From positions 1,364,001 to 1,428,000 of the forward strand of contig NZ_CP061947.1 of NCBI RefSeq assembly GCF_014838715.1: a stretch of DNA of 64,000 nt, in the 5' to 3' direction. The notes under the pieces were generated by a model. That model was not told the DNA's origin and did not search any database. It saw nothing but the letters and a program-made list of their open reading frames with translations. Positions 8,401 to 17,514 of the stretch are shown here, one piece after another. Position 1 is the stretch's first letter, and each line of letters begins with the position of its first letter. A program made the position numbers and the translations under genes. Origin of the DNA: Algoriphagus sp. Y33 (GTDB lineage Bacteria > Bacteroidota > Bacteroidia > Cytophagales > Cyclobacteriaceae).

Positions 8401-11193
8401 ATGAAGGCATTTTTTACATCATTAGTTCTTTTACTGATTCTCTCTGTAAATATTAAATCTTTTGCTTTCGAAATATACGAAGTCACCAGTGATGTTTTTG
8501 TCAGATCTGGAATTGGTACAAGCAATGAGCCATTAGGTGTAGCAAAGGCGGGAGCTCAGGTAAATGTTTTGGATAAGTCAAATCCAAACTGGTATAAAAT
8601 TGAATTTGAAGATAAGGTCGGATACATCTCAAGCAAATTTGTGAAATTAGTAGAACCTATAATTGCTGATTCTGTAGAGGAGGTGCCAATTGTAGATGTA
8701 GAAGAACAAAAGTCTTATCCTTTTGCCGGAGTTCTTATTTTGTTTTTCGCTCTTTTTATAATCATTGAAATTTCGCGCAGGTATAGAAAAAAAAGGATTG
8801 CATCATCCATACAAAAGTTTCAAGGTGCTCACCCTGAATTGTTTCAGGAACCTAAAAATATCAAAGTTGCTAATGATAATCGGGGTCAAATTAAGAGACT
8901 TACTACTCAGAAAGGAGCGAATCCAGTTACTTTAATTACTGATAAGAGAAAAACGAGTGGCGAAACTATTTTTGGATTAAAAGATAAGCCGATTCAAACC
9001 GTGCATTCAGACAAGAAACCGAACGTAATTACCCAGGCTCCTTATTGGCCAGATAGGGATGTTTTTAATTTGAATGTGATTGATAAGGCAACGAATGAGC
9101 AAAAGTTGTTTTATCAGTATTTCAAGGAGAAGTTTAAAGCCAATTCATTTTTGGATTTAAATGGAAATAATAATTACGCATTTGTTTTGCTTCATGATCT
9201 ACTGGCCGAATATGAGAACCATCAAAATATAGGTCTACTGGAAACCCAGCTGTTTAATTTGGGAGCATATTATAGTAAGACAAAATCCTATGCTATAGGT
9301 TACCTAAAAAGCATTAAAAGAGAAATCGATGGTGCCAGTAATGAGGAAATAAGTTCCGAATTGATAGCAAGTCAAAATTTCTCATTAGAGGATAGTAAGG
9401 AGGACGAAAGTATTATTGATGTAACCATGGGGCCTTTCACTGCTGACTTAATACCTCAAAAGTCTGACCCTATACCCGTTCCCACATGGGCTCACCAATA
9501 TGTCTATTCCAAATCAGACCTTAATTCTGCCAACTCAGAGCAAAAGATTTTTTATAATCATTTCAAACAGAAGTTTTTAAATGGTACTTCTCTGGATATC
9601 ATGGGAAATACCAACTATGCCTTTGTATTGCTTTTTGATCTCTTGGATGAATACAGAAATCACTTAAACATCAACTTGCTGGATTCTCAAATCAATAGTT
9701 TGGGTAATAGCTACTATAAGACCAGATCATATGGTATTAGGTTTCTAAATGACATCAAGAAGGAGTTGGGAATACAATCAGGGTTCGCTGGCAATTTTAC
9801 AAATCAGAAAATAGAAATAAAACCTGCTGACGAAGTCTTTTATGACTCTGAGCCTGACTATGTCTATTGGAAGGTTGGTAGTAAATACAAGGAGAAACTT
9901 GGGCTAAATGATAAAGAAGTAGTATTACTCAACAAGCTGTGGGAATCTACCACTAATTTCTGCAGCATTGAATTTTGCTATTTCCAGGTGATACAGCTTT
10001 ACCTAGATTCTATCGCAATCTTCGCTGAACAATGTGAAAAATCCGGATCCAATTTGGAAAATGAATTTTTAATAGCTTCCGATCTGATTGCCAGGAAGAT
10101 CTTTAGATATCGAAAAGGTAGCGCGAATTATAAAATGAGTGTAAAAAACACCTCTGATGAATTTTACACCACACTTTTTAAATTATGTGAGAATGCTGTC
10201 AGAGAGCATTATGGGCACAGGAGAAAGTTAAGTACAGAAATCCGTTATTCTGATCCTTTGATTAGCGAGCAGTTTGAAGCAAAGATAGCAATTCCTTTTT
10301 CGCACGTGATAGGGGAGCTTGTTATTAAGATTCCAGAACCGGATGAAGCAACCCAAAAAGAGCTCAATGCACTCAATACCAGCCGATGGAAAGATGAGTT
10401 CCAGAGAATTTGCGATACCTTTTCCGGTAATGAGAAAAAGTTTTTAGAAGATATAAAGAGCCTAGGTGACGTCAATGCGAAGAATCCTTCGATTGAAAAT
10501 ATTTTCTTTGAAGCATCAAAATTCATGGCCACTAAGGACAAAGAATCATCTCTGATCCTATACATGCATTACCTGGACCACGATCTCAAATCTGCCAAAT
10601 TTGACAATAAAAAACTTACTAAAACTATTCAGAAAAGTCTTTTCAAGTCTCAAGAACAGTTGGACATGTTTGGGGTTATTGTTAACGATTTTTTGAAGTA
10701 TCAAAACTTGGATAAAGCTATTTCCGCTGTATCGGAACTTTATGCTATAAAAAGAAAAAGAATCAAGCTGGATCGGAATTCAATTGAAGAGGTTAGGCAG
10801 CAGCATGCGGGAACGGTGCAGCTGCTCAATGAATTTTTGCAGGATGAGGAAGAAGATATAAAGATGGAAACCACTGATATGAGTTCGACGAAAGAGGAAA
10901 TAGAAATCCACATTACTTCAGTTAAAGGAGAAGTAAGTGAATCCCCATTCTTGGAAGAAATTGAGCTTAAGCCTATACATTATTCAGCTTTGGAATTATT
11001 CTCAAAGAATAATTTTTCAATCCCGGTTAGTGAAATTGAATCTTTTGCGAAAGCAAATGGGGTCTTTCGGAATCAATTAATTGAAAGTATCAATGAGGCT
11101 TGCTATGAAGTGCTCGATGATATTTTAATTGAAGAGGATGAAGATTTTTATATTATCGAAGCCATGTATTTTCAAACTATTACAACCAAATAA
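8401..11193 (+). CDS. Membrane-anchored SH3 / TerB-associated domain protein
   Basis: 930 aa, first gene of a three-gene operon. Order: signal-like hydrophobic segment 1-22; bacterial SH3 domain about 24-83 ('VRSGIGTSNEPLGVAKAG', 'WYKIEFEDKVGYISSKFV'); transmembrane helix about 107-123; basic linker; then a tandem duplication of about 95 residues starting near 215 and 361 (both copies have 'NEQK/SEQK..FY..FK.KF', then 'N.NYAFVLL.DLL.EY.NH' and a 'Y.K..SY.I..L..IK.E' end); an alpha-helical middle; and a C-terminal module from about 847 ('LKPIHYSALELF', 'INEACYEVLDDILIEEDED') that I recognise as TerB-C-like. Topology places SH3 outside the cytoplasm and the rest inside. Ends 2 nt before the next start. 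TerB-N/TerB-C naming is from memory of the family and moderately sure; function unknown, plausibly a sensor/scaffold of a DNA-processing stress or defence system. Confidence 0.7.
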   Translation: MKAFFTSLVLLLILSVNIKSFAFEIYEVTSDVFVRSGIGTSNEPLGVAKAGAQVNVLDKSNPNWYKIEFEDKVGYISSKFVKLVEPIIADSVEEVPIVDVEEQKSYPFAGVLILFFALFIIIEISRRYRKKRIASSIQKFQGAHPELFQEPKNIKVANDNRGQIKRLTTQKGANPVTLITDKRKTSGETIFGLKDKPIQTVHSDKKPNVITQAPYWPDRDVFNLNVIDKATNEQKLFYQYFKEKFKANSFLDLNGNNNYAFVLLHDLLAEYENHQNIGLLETQLFNLGAYYSKTKSYAIGYLKSIKREIDGASNEEISSELIASQNFSLEDSKEDESIIDVTMGPFTADLIPQKSDPIPVPTWAHQYVYSKSDLNSANSEQKIFYNHFKQKFLNGTSLDIMGNTNYAFVLLFDLLDEYRNHLNINLLDSQINSLGNSYYKTRSYGIRFLNDIKKELGIQSGFAGNFTNQKIEIKPADEVFYDSEPDYVYWKVGSKYKEKLGLNDKEVVLLNKLWESTTNFCSIEFCYFQVIQLYLDSIAIFAEQCEKSGSNLENEFLIASDLIARKIFRYRKGSANYKMSVKNTSDEFYTTLFKLCENAVREHYGHRRKLSTEIRYSDPLISEQFEAKIAIPFSHVIGELVIKIPEPDEATQKELNALNTSRWKDEFQRICDTFSGNEKKFLEDIKSLGDVNAKNPSIENIFFEASKFMATKDKESSLILYMHYLDHDLKSAKFDNKKLTKTIQKSLFKSQEQLDMFGVIVNDFLKYQNLDKAISAVSELYAIKRKRIKLDRNSIEEVRQQHAGTVQLLNEFLQDEEEDIKMETTDMSSTKEEIEIHITSVKGEVSESPFLEEIELKPIHYSALELFSKNNFSIPVSEIESFAKANGVFRNQLIESINEACYEVLDDILIEEDEDFYIIEAMYFQTITTK

Positions 11194-11195
11194 CC

Positions 11196-12503
11196 ATGAA
11201 CATTAAGCCAAAAGAAGCCACCGCTATTATCAATTCTCTCATCGGTGGAGTCGTCCCGAAAATAGGCGTTCAACATATTACCGTGGGTAGATCTTCTGAG
11301 ATCAATGCCATGGTTTCTGCATTGGAAGAAGTGAAAAACGGTCATAGCATAGTCAAATTCTGGATAGGGGACTTTGGTTCCGGAAAATCCTTTATGCTGC
11401 ATCTTTTGAATACCGTTGCTTTAAAACAAAAATTTGTTGTCGCCAATGCTGACTTTACTCCGGACAATAGGCTGTACTCAAATGACGGAAAGGGAGTTGC
11501 CTTATATGCGGCTATTATGGATAACATAGCAATCCAGACCAAGCCAGAGGGTGGAGCATTGCCCACACTTCTGGAAAAATGGATTGAGCAGATCATTACA
11601 AAGACCGCTGAAGACAATGCTATCCTTCTTACGGAAATTAGAGATGAAAAGTATTTGGGAATAATTCAGAATAATATCATGAAAACCATCAATGAGATCA
11701 CTGAAGTTGGTGGTTTTGATTTTGGGACAGTAGTGATGAAGTACTATGAAGGGTATATCAAAGATGAGGAAGGCTTGAGAAGAAATGCTCTCAAATGGCT
11801 AAAAGGAGAGTATAAGACCAAGACAGAAGCCCGTCAGGATCTGGGAGTGCGTGAGGTGATCAACGACCTGAACTATTACGATATGCTGAAGAATTTTTGC
11901 AAGCTCTTTGTCAGCATGGGATACAGTGGGTTTATGATCAATCTGGATGAGGCGATCAATCTCTATAAAATTTCCACCTCTACCATGAGGGAAAAGAACT
12001 ACGAGAAGATCCTGACCATTTACAATGACTGTTTTCAAGGAAAGGTGGGTAATCTATTTATCAATTTTGCGGGAACTAAAGAAGTTCTAGAAAACCCGCG
12101 AAGGGGCTTCTTTAGCTATGATGCGCTCAAAACAAGGCTGTCAACAAATAAATTTGAAACTGCTGAGATTAGGGATTTTGCTCAGCCTGTTATTAAGCTT
12201 CTTCCTTTGGATCACAATGAAATATTTGTATTGCTCAAGAAGCTGAAAGAGATTTTTGATTTTAACTATAAAAGCCATATTGATATATCAGATGACGAGA
12301 TTCATCAGTTTATGGAAGAATTGTTCAATCAACCTGGTGCTTCTGAATTCCTTACGCCAAGGGAAGTGATCCGTGATTTTTTGAATATTCTCAATATCAT
12401 CAGGCAAAACCCCAAAGTCGATAAGAGCAAACTTTTTGGCGAAGTGGAAGTGTATGATGAAAGACCTGATGACTCAGCCCTTGATGGGATAGAGGAATTG
12501 TAA
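11196..12503 (+). CDS. BrxD-like (DUF2791) P-loop ATPase
   Basis: 435 aa. Walker A is 'GDFGSGKSFMLHLL' near residue 57; the Walker B/acidic motif is 'GFMINLDEAINLY' near residue 247; a sensor-like 'FINFAGTKEVL' follows. The opening 'EATAIINSLIGGVVPKIGVQ' and the GRSSEI stretch are typical of the DUF2791/BrxD family, the ATPase partner of a helicase in type 2 BREX and related loci. It is separated from the preceding gene by 2 nt and overlaps the helicase start by 1 nt (TAATG), so translation is probably coupled. No other BREX genes (PglX, BrxC, PglZ) are present in the window. Confidence 0.8.
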   Translation: MNIKPKEATAIINSLIGGVVPKIGVQHITVGRSSEINAMVSALEEVKNGHSIVKFWIGDFGSGKSFMLHLLNTVALKQKFVVANADFTPDNRLYSNDGKGVALYAAIMDNIAIQTKPEGGALPTLLEKWIEQIITKTAEDNAILLTEIRDEKYLGIIQNNIMKTINEITEVGGFDFGTVVMKYYEGYIKDEEGLRRNALKWLKGEYKTKTEARQDLGVREVINDLNYYDMLKNFCKLFVSMGYSGFMINLDEAINLYKISTSTMREKNYEKILTIYNDCFQGKVGNLFINFAGTKEVLENPRRGFFSYDALKTRLSTNKFETAEIRDFAQPVIKLLPLDHNEIFVLLKKLKEIFDFNYKSHIDISDDEIHQFMEELFNQPGASEFLTPREVIRDFLNILNIIRQNPKVDKSKLFGEVEVYDERPDDSALDGIEEL

Positions 12504-14641
12504 TGGGATACGACTTGCTTTCAGAGCCCATCAGAAGGTTCATCAGGGATAAAGGATGGGAAAGTCTTAGGCCAATCCAGAATGCTGCAATCACAAAGAT
12601 AATGAGATCAGAGGATAATTATATCCTTGTCTCCCGAACAGCATCAGGTAAGACTGAGGCGGCATTTCTGCCGATTTTATCCAAGGTCAACTTTCTGGAT
12701 AAGGGAGTACAGGTGTTATATATATCACCTCTTATAGCCCTGATCAATGATCAATTCGCAAGAGTGGAAGACCTCTGCAAATACCTGGATGTAAAAGTCA
12801 CCAAGTGGCATGGAGAGGCTAACAGGACACTAAAAGAAAAGCTGGTTAAAGATCCCAATGGTATAATCTTAATTACCCCGGAATCATTGGAAGCTATGTT
12901 CATCAATCGTCCATATCAGGTTAAGGTTCTTTTTTCCAATCTTCGGTATGTGGTTATTGATGAGATCCATTCATTTATTGGAACAGATAGGGGGATACAA
13001 CTCCAGTCAATCCTCTCAAGACTCCAGCAGGTAAACAGTTCAAGATTTTCTATCGTGGGATTGTCTGCCACCATGAGTGAAGTGAACAAATTTCTGGAAG
13101 TAAAATCATTTACAGGTGAAGTTGAGCGCACAAAAATCCTGATCGATAGAACTCCTAAGGAAATAAATGCAGTCTTCCGTTTTTTCAAAGCTGATGGCGA
13201 AGAGTTGCCGCTTGAGTTGTTAAAGGATTTGTACAAAGAGACCAAATATTCAAAGGTTCTGATTTTCCCCAACAGTAGAGGTAGGGCGGAGGAGGTTGCC
13301 GTCAAACTGAAGAAAATCTCCGACAGGGTCAAGGGGCACCCAAATTACTTTTCTCACCATTCCTCTGTGGACAGACAGGTAAGGGAATATGTAGAATACT
13401 TTGCCAAGAATAACACCTATCAAAACTTCTGTATTTCCTGTACTTCTACGCTTGAGCTGGGGATTGATATAGGTACTGTGGATGAAGTGGTGCAGATAGA
13501 TTCCACCCACAGTATTGCATCCCTGATCCAGCGGGTAGGAAGAAGTGGCAGGAAAGATGATCAGCAGAGTAATCTGTTTCTTTATGCTACCGAACCATGG
13601 AGTTTACTCCAGTCTATTGGGTGCTGGTTGTTGTACAGAGAAGGATTTATAGAGCCTCCCCAAGTCACGGAGAAACCTTTCGATATTTTACTGCATCAGG
13701 CGTTGTCGATTACCAAAGGACATTCTGGATTACCCATTGCGGAATTAATTGATCAGCTTGGAACAAATTCCACGTTCAAGCACATCAAAGGGAGTGAGAT
13801 AAAGGAAATCATTGATCATTTGATCGAAATTGATTTATTGGAAAAGATTAGACAGGAGGTGATTATTGGAGTGGAGGGCGAAAAGCTGGTCAATAGCCGC
13901 AATTTTTACAGCATGTTTGAATCCGAGGATAATTTCAAGGTGGTTCATGCGGGCAACAATATCGGAGAGGTTCCTTATTCTCCGCAGCTGGTAGAAGATG
14001 AAAATATTCTGCTTGCTGCCTGGATCTGGAAGATCAAATTTGTGGATGAGCAAGCAAAACGAGTGGAAGTTATCCCTGCATATGATGGCAAAAAGCCGAT
14101 CTTCTTTGGTGGGGCTGGATCCATACATCCAAGAGTCAGGGAGAAAATGTTGGAGATACTTTATTCTATCGAGATCTATGAATTTTTAGATGAGCAGAGC
14201 AAAAGTGAGATTAACATATTGAGGAAGGACTTTTCGGTCTTTAATATCACAGATCAAGCCACCCAGAGACCTTTGAAGCTATCAGAGAAAAAGCTTGAGT
14301 TATTTACCTTTACAGGTAGCCGGATTAATAGAACCATTCAGTTCGTATTTGATATGGCGGGAATTACAACCATTTTGGAAGAACAAAAAAGTGCTCTGGA
14401 AATTAAGGCTTCCTTCGAAGAGTTTCAGTCCCGCTGGGGTAGCTGGAAGGTTTCACAAGCAGGACTAGATTTAAAGATTCAGCAAAAAATTGAAACCAAT
14501 CCAAGTATTTTGGGTTTTTCAAAGTGGGCGATATACTTGCCGATTTCATATCAAACAATGCTCCTGAAGCAGAAGTATTTTGATTTTGATTCAGCGGAAA
14601 TATTGCTAGATCAAATGCAACCGGTTAGGAATGGAAAATAG
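12503..14641 (+). CDS. Lhr/BrxHI-like superfamily 2 helicase
   Basis: 712 aa. SF2 motifs are complete: Q-motif region 'LRPIQNAAI', motif I 'SRTASGKTEAAF', Ia 'YISPLIALINDQ', motif II 'VVIDEIHSF' (DEIH), III 'VGLSATM', motif V region 'STLELGIDIGTVDEVVQID', and VI 'IQRVGRSGRKDD'. The C-terminal half after residue 390 has no motif I know and is shorter than in classical Lhr. Start overlaps the ATPase stop by 1 nt. Family knowledge: Lhr-like helicases with BrxD-like ATPases occur in phage-defence islands. Here the pair is led by a TerB-type membrane protein. A strong hairpin follows the stop. Confidence 0.85.
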   Translation: MGYDLLSEPIRRFIRDKGWESLRPIQNAAITKIMRSEDNYILVSRTASGKTEAAFLPILSKVNFLDKGVQVLYISPLIALINDQFARVEDLCKYLDVKVTKWHGEANRTLKEKLVKDPNGIILITPESLEAMFINRPYQVKVLFSNLRYVVIDEIHSFIGTDRGIQLQSILSRLQQVNSSRFSIVGLSATMSEVNKFLEVKSFTGEVERTKILIDRTPKEINAVFRFFKADGEELPLELLKDLYKETKYSKVLIFPNSRGRAEEVAVKLKKISDRVKGHPNYFSHHSSVDRQVREYVEYFAKNNTYQNFCISCTSTLELGIDIGTVDEVVQIDSTHSIASLIQRVGRSGRKDDQQSNLFLYATEPWSLLQSIGCWLLYREGFIEPPQVTEKPFDILLHQALSITKGHSGLPIAELIDQLGTNSTFKHIKGSEIKEIIDHLIEIDLLEKIRQEVIIGVEGEKLVNSRNFYSMFESEDNFKVVHAGNNIGEVPYSPQLVEDENILLAAWIWKIKFVDEQAKRVEVIPAYDGKKPIFFGGAGSIHPRVREKMLEILYSIEIYEFLDEQSKSEINILRKDFSVFNITDQATQRPLKLSEKKLELFTFTGSRINRTIQFVFDMAGITTILEEQKSALEIKASFEEFQSRWGSWKVSQAGLDLKIQQKIETNPSILGFSKWAIYLPISYQTMLLKQKYFDFDSAEILLDQMQPVRNGK

Positions 14642-14679
14642 CTTGACTAGAGTTCATGATGTGCTTTTGAAAATAGCGT

Positions 14680-14716
14680 AAATGTCCAGTTTTTTCACTA
14701 AAAAACTGGACATTTT
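14680..14716 (+). terminator. Terminator-like hairpin after the TerB-type operon
   Basis: A perfect 16-bp stem, AAATGTCCAGTTTTTT (14680-14695) with its complement (14700-14715) and a CACT loop, begins 39 nt after the helicase stop. The AATGTCC/GGACATT arms match the hairpins of the mosaic repeats. Confidence 0.65.
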
Positions 14717-14854
14717 GAATCTTAAAAATAGTGTTCAACTTATTGAAGTTAAATTGTTTAAGGGTTTTAATTAGCCTTATCACCTAGGTGTTAATTTTAG
14801 GTGAGGTGCAGAAGGCGCTGTGGAAGTGGCCTCAGGGATTATGATATTGAAGAT

Positions 14855-14899
14855 TTTTTCATCCAAATATGTTAACTGTTTACATATTTGGATGAAAAA
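14855..14899. promoter_or_regulatory. 18-bp perfect inverted repeat upstream of the RloA-type gene
   Basis: Arms at 14855-14872 and 14882-14899 (core TCATCCAAATATGT and complement) with a 9-nt loop. A -7-like TATTTTTG lies at 14925-14932, about 50 nt before the ATG at 14982, but no good -33 box is spaced correctly. The position fits an operator or an insulating terminator for the two-gene unit downstream. Confidence 0.45.
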
Positions 14900-14981
14900 T
14901 AACCAAAATTAGTTTTTTTCGTTGTATTTTTGTATACTCTTTTGCGGGTAAATTAATAGCGTTAGTCTTAAAAACACCTAG

Positions 14982-16286
14982 ATGATACTCAACTTTAGTG
15001 TCCAAAATTTTGGGTCTGTTAAGGAAAAGCAAATCCTGTCTTTTGAAGCGGATAGCTCCTCTCATTTGGAAGATCAATATGTGATTACTACCCAGAGTGG
15101 AATCAGGGTTTTGAAGCTTGGTCTTATTTATGGCGCCAATGCCTCAGGGAAGACTACCATCCTTCGGGCGCTTGATTTTCTAAGAGATCTGGTCTTGGAA
15201 CCGGAGGAAAAGAAAACAGCGCAGCTTAAATTTTCTCCTTTTCTATTCGACCAGGACACCCCTCATAATCCTTCAATTCTTTCCATTGAATTTATCCAAA
15301 AGGAGATAAAGTATGCCTATACCGTAGAATTCAATAAAAATGCAGTCTTGACAGAAGAGCTGACCTTCTACAATCCGAGCAAAGCCAATATTTTCAGGCG
15401 GACTACAGATATTGAAAACCGGTTTACTGAAATCAAATTTGGAAGTAAGATTTCCGTGGATAAAGTTTACAAAAAGACACTGGAATCAAATACCCTCTGG
15501 AATAATACGGTACTAGGGGGGTATCTAAAGACGAATATCCAGATAAATGAATTAAGGAATGTGGCTGACTGGTTTGAAATGCAGCTCAAGTCTTTGGTAC
15601 TGACTCATACTGAATTGGATTCATTAATTCTGAGTGAAATAAGTTCTGGAAAAATATATAAAACTGATATCTCACGAATTTTGAAAAGGGCAGACTTTAA
15701 TATTTCAGATATAGTAATTGATAAAGAAAAATCTGAGGTTTCTTATGACAAAGAGCTATTTCATTTCGATCGAGGTATTGATCCTGAGTACTTTACAAAT
15801 ATTTTGAATTCTCAGATTTCCACGTCAATTGATTTAGAATTTGAACATACGGTTGGTGGCATAAAATATTTGCTACCATTTTTGGCTGAATCTCAGGGGA
15901 CTCAGCGGTATTTTGGGTTTGCAGGACTCTTGGCTTTGATGATCAAGGGGTCAGTTATTTTCCCGATTGACGAACTGGAGACTTCCTTGCATCCTGATCT
16001 GTACAATCATTTTATCCTTTCATTCCTGATGAATACCAAGAATTCCCAGTTGATAGCCACTACGCACAACCGGGAAATTCTGGACAATAGGGATATCTTT
16101 AGAAATGACGCCATTTGGTTTACCGATAAAAATGAGAGCAGTGCTACTGAGCTCTATTCTTTGGATGATTTTGATTCTTCTGTGATCAGAAATACCAGTA
16201 ATGTATATAATGCTTACAAGATAGGGAAGCTGGGAGGTGTGCCCCATACAGGAGACTTTTTTATCGATCTGACCCATGAGAAATAA
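14982..16286 (+). CDS. AAA ATPase, RloA/AbiLi-type (AAA_15/21)
   Basis: 434 aa. Begins 'MILNFSVQNFGSVKEKQILS', the classical start of OLD/RloA-like ATPases. Walker A is 'GLIYGANASGKTTILRAL' near residue 45; Walker B is 'VIFPIDELETSLHPDLYN' near residue 330; the switch His is in 'LIATTHNREIL'. It overlaps the next gene by 11 nt. Family knowledge: RloA-type ATPases pair with RloB proteins and resemble the AbiL abortive-infection pair, where the ATPase is thought to control a toxic partner. Phage defence is therefore likely but inferred. Confidence 0.85.
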   Translation: MILNFSVQNFGSVKEKQILSFEADSSSHLEDQYVITTQSGIRVLKLGLIYGANASGKTTILRALDFLRDLVLEPEEKKTAQLKFSPFLFDQDTPHNPSILSIEFIQKEIKYAYTVEFNKNAVLTEELTFYNPSKANIFRRTTDIENRFTEIKFGSKISVDKVYKKTLESNTLWNNTVLGGYLKTNIQINELRNVADWFEMQLKSLVLTHTELDSLILSEISSGKIYKTDISRILKRADFNISDIVIDKEKSEVSYDKELFHFDRGIDPEYFTNILNSQISTSIDLEFEHTVGGIKYLLPFLAESQGTQRYFGFAGLLALMIKGSVIFPIDELETSLHPDLYNHFILSFLMNTKNSQLIATTHNREILDNRDIFRNDAIWFTDKNESSATELYSLDDFDSSVIRNTSNVYNAYKIGKLGGVPHTGDFFIDLTHEK

Positions 16287-16899
16287 AAAGAATATCCTTT
16301 CTAAAGGAAAACCTGTAGTTGCCGTAGTAGTAGATGGGGATACTGAAGCTTGGTATCTTAATATGCTCAAAAGAAACCATCCTGATTTACTGTTTCAGAT
16401 CAAACCTGAAATTCCTCAGAAAAAGTCACTATCCAACCAATACGATAAGGTACTTAGTCTTTCTGATGACTATGACACTGTAGTATGGATGATCGATATG
16501 GACGTGATTTTAAAAGAGACAAGAGAGGCAAAAAAAGATCAGCCTAGACCTCTCGATAAATTTTTGAAGTATAAGGGCTTATTGGATTCAGTTACGAATG
16601 TCACTGTTATTATTAATCAACCATGCATGGAATTTTGGCTCTTGCTTCACTTTGAATTCACTCAGGCTCCTTTCGATGATTGTGCAAGAGCGGAGCGTAG
16701 CCTGAGAAAACATATGACAGATTACGCCAAAGTACAGAAATATTACACCAGAGAAGGAGATGATATATATTTGAAGTTAAAAGAAAGGCTGCCTTCTGCT
16801 ATAGGGCATTCCAAAAAATGTAATGAGTTTGATCCTGAGAATCCGGATAGAGGACATTCTGGTATGCATAAGCTGTTTGGGATTTTAGGATTGTCTTGA
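16276..16899 (+). CDS. RloB/AbiLii-type protein
   Basis: 207 aa. RloB-domain features: an acidic N-terminal motif 'VVAVVVDGDTEAWYLNML', a second acidic motif 'VVWMIDMDVI', and the highly typical 'NQPCMEFWLLLHF' near residue 113. The acidic pattern is Toprim-like, fitting a metal-dependent nuclease (family inference). It starts inside the ATPase gene (11-nt overlap), so the two form a translationally coupled pair. A hairpin follows the stop. Confidence 0.8.
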   Translation: MRNKKNILSKGKPVVAVVVDGDTEAWYLNMLKRNHPDLLFQIKPEIPQKKSLSNQYDKVLSLSDDYDTVVWMIDMDVILKETREAKKDQPRPLDKFLKYKGLLDSVTNVTVIINQPCMEFWLLLHFEFTQAPFDDCARAERSLRKHMTDYAKVQKYYTREGDDIYLKLKERLPSAIGHSKKCNEFDPENPDRGHSGMHKLFGILGLS

Positions 16900-16910
16900 C
16901 AAGTTTTGAC

Positions 16911-16945
16911 TTGCAAAAAGGGTGGAATTGCGCCCCCTTTTGCAA
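16911..16945 (+). terminator. Hairpin after the RloA/RloB pair
   Basis: Stem TTGCAAAA...GGG...GG with CC...CCTTTTGCAA (one bulge), 12 nt after the RloB stop. There is no long T-run after the stem, so termination is plausible but not certain. Confidence 0.45.
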
Positions 16946-17014
16946 TTAGTTACCCAGAGAAAAGACCCAATAGATCACCTCATTAAGAAGGTACTTTACA
17001 AGGTGGGCAATTTT

Positions 17015-17470
17015 GTAAACAGACCAAAAAACACCACAATTCCTTCACATTTCCTCCCATTTTCCCAAAAAATACCCTAGGATCGACTGTTTAGAAAATG
17101 TCCCTTTGGACATTTTTAAGGAGAGGCCAGCATGTAGGGGAGGAAGGACCGAGCGTAAAGAAAATGTCCTGAGGACATTTTTAGCGAAGGGGCCAGACTG
17201 CGCGCTGGGATGGTATCATTTTATTCCTTTTATTGCAGATGTCTTTTAAATACTGAAAACTATCAGTTACCGCTGCCAATCGCCCTCTCTTCAAGGAGAA
17301 GGATGGGATGAGGTAGAACAGCCAACTTTTATCACCCATCCGGGCTTAAATCCGGAACTCGCTTAATTCTGAATCAGAATAGTAAAATGATAGCAGAGCC
17401 GATCACCCTCTCTTTGCCGATCACCCTCTCTTTAAGGAGACGGAGGGGGATGAGGTAGGAAAGCCAATTA
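17015..17470. repeat. Mosaic non-coding repeat, copy C
   Basis: Direct copy. Hairpin 1 at 17095-17116 equals that of copy A; hairpin 2 at 17161-17181 is perfect (AAAATGTCC, loop TGA, GGACATTTT). The 3' part shares the 'ccggaactcgcttaattctg' segment with copy B and ends, like the others, near 'aaagccaatt'. It stops about 45 nt before the truncated nuclease gene. Confidence 0.75.
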
Positions 17471-17514
17471 CAAAATGGTAAGTATATTATGATGGAATTA
17501 CATATCCCTCCCAG

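Noticed and set aside
11196..14641. Complete BREX system
   Set aside because: Only BrxD-like and helicase components are present; no methyltransferase, PglZ or BrxC in the window.
6495..17470. Insertion sequence with transposase
   Set aside because: The repeat copies contain no transposase ORF and no clear terminal inverted repeats or target duplications.
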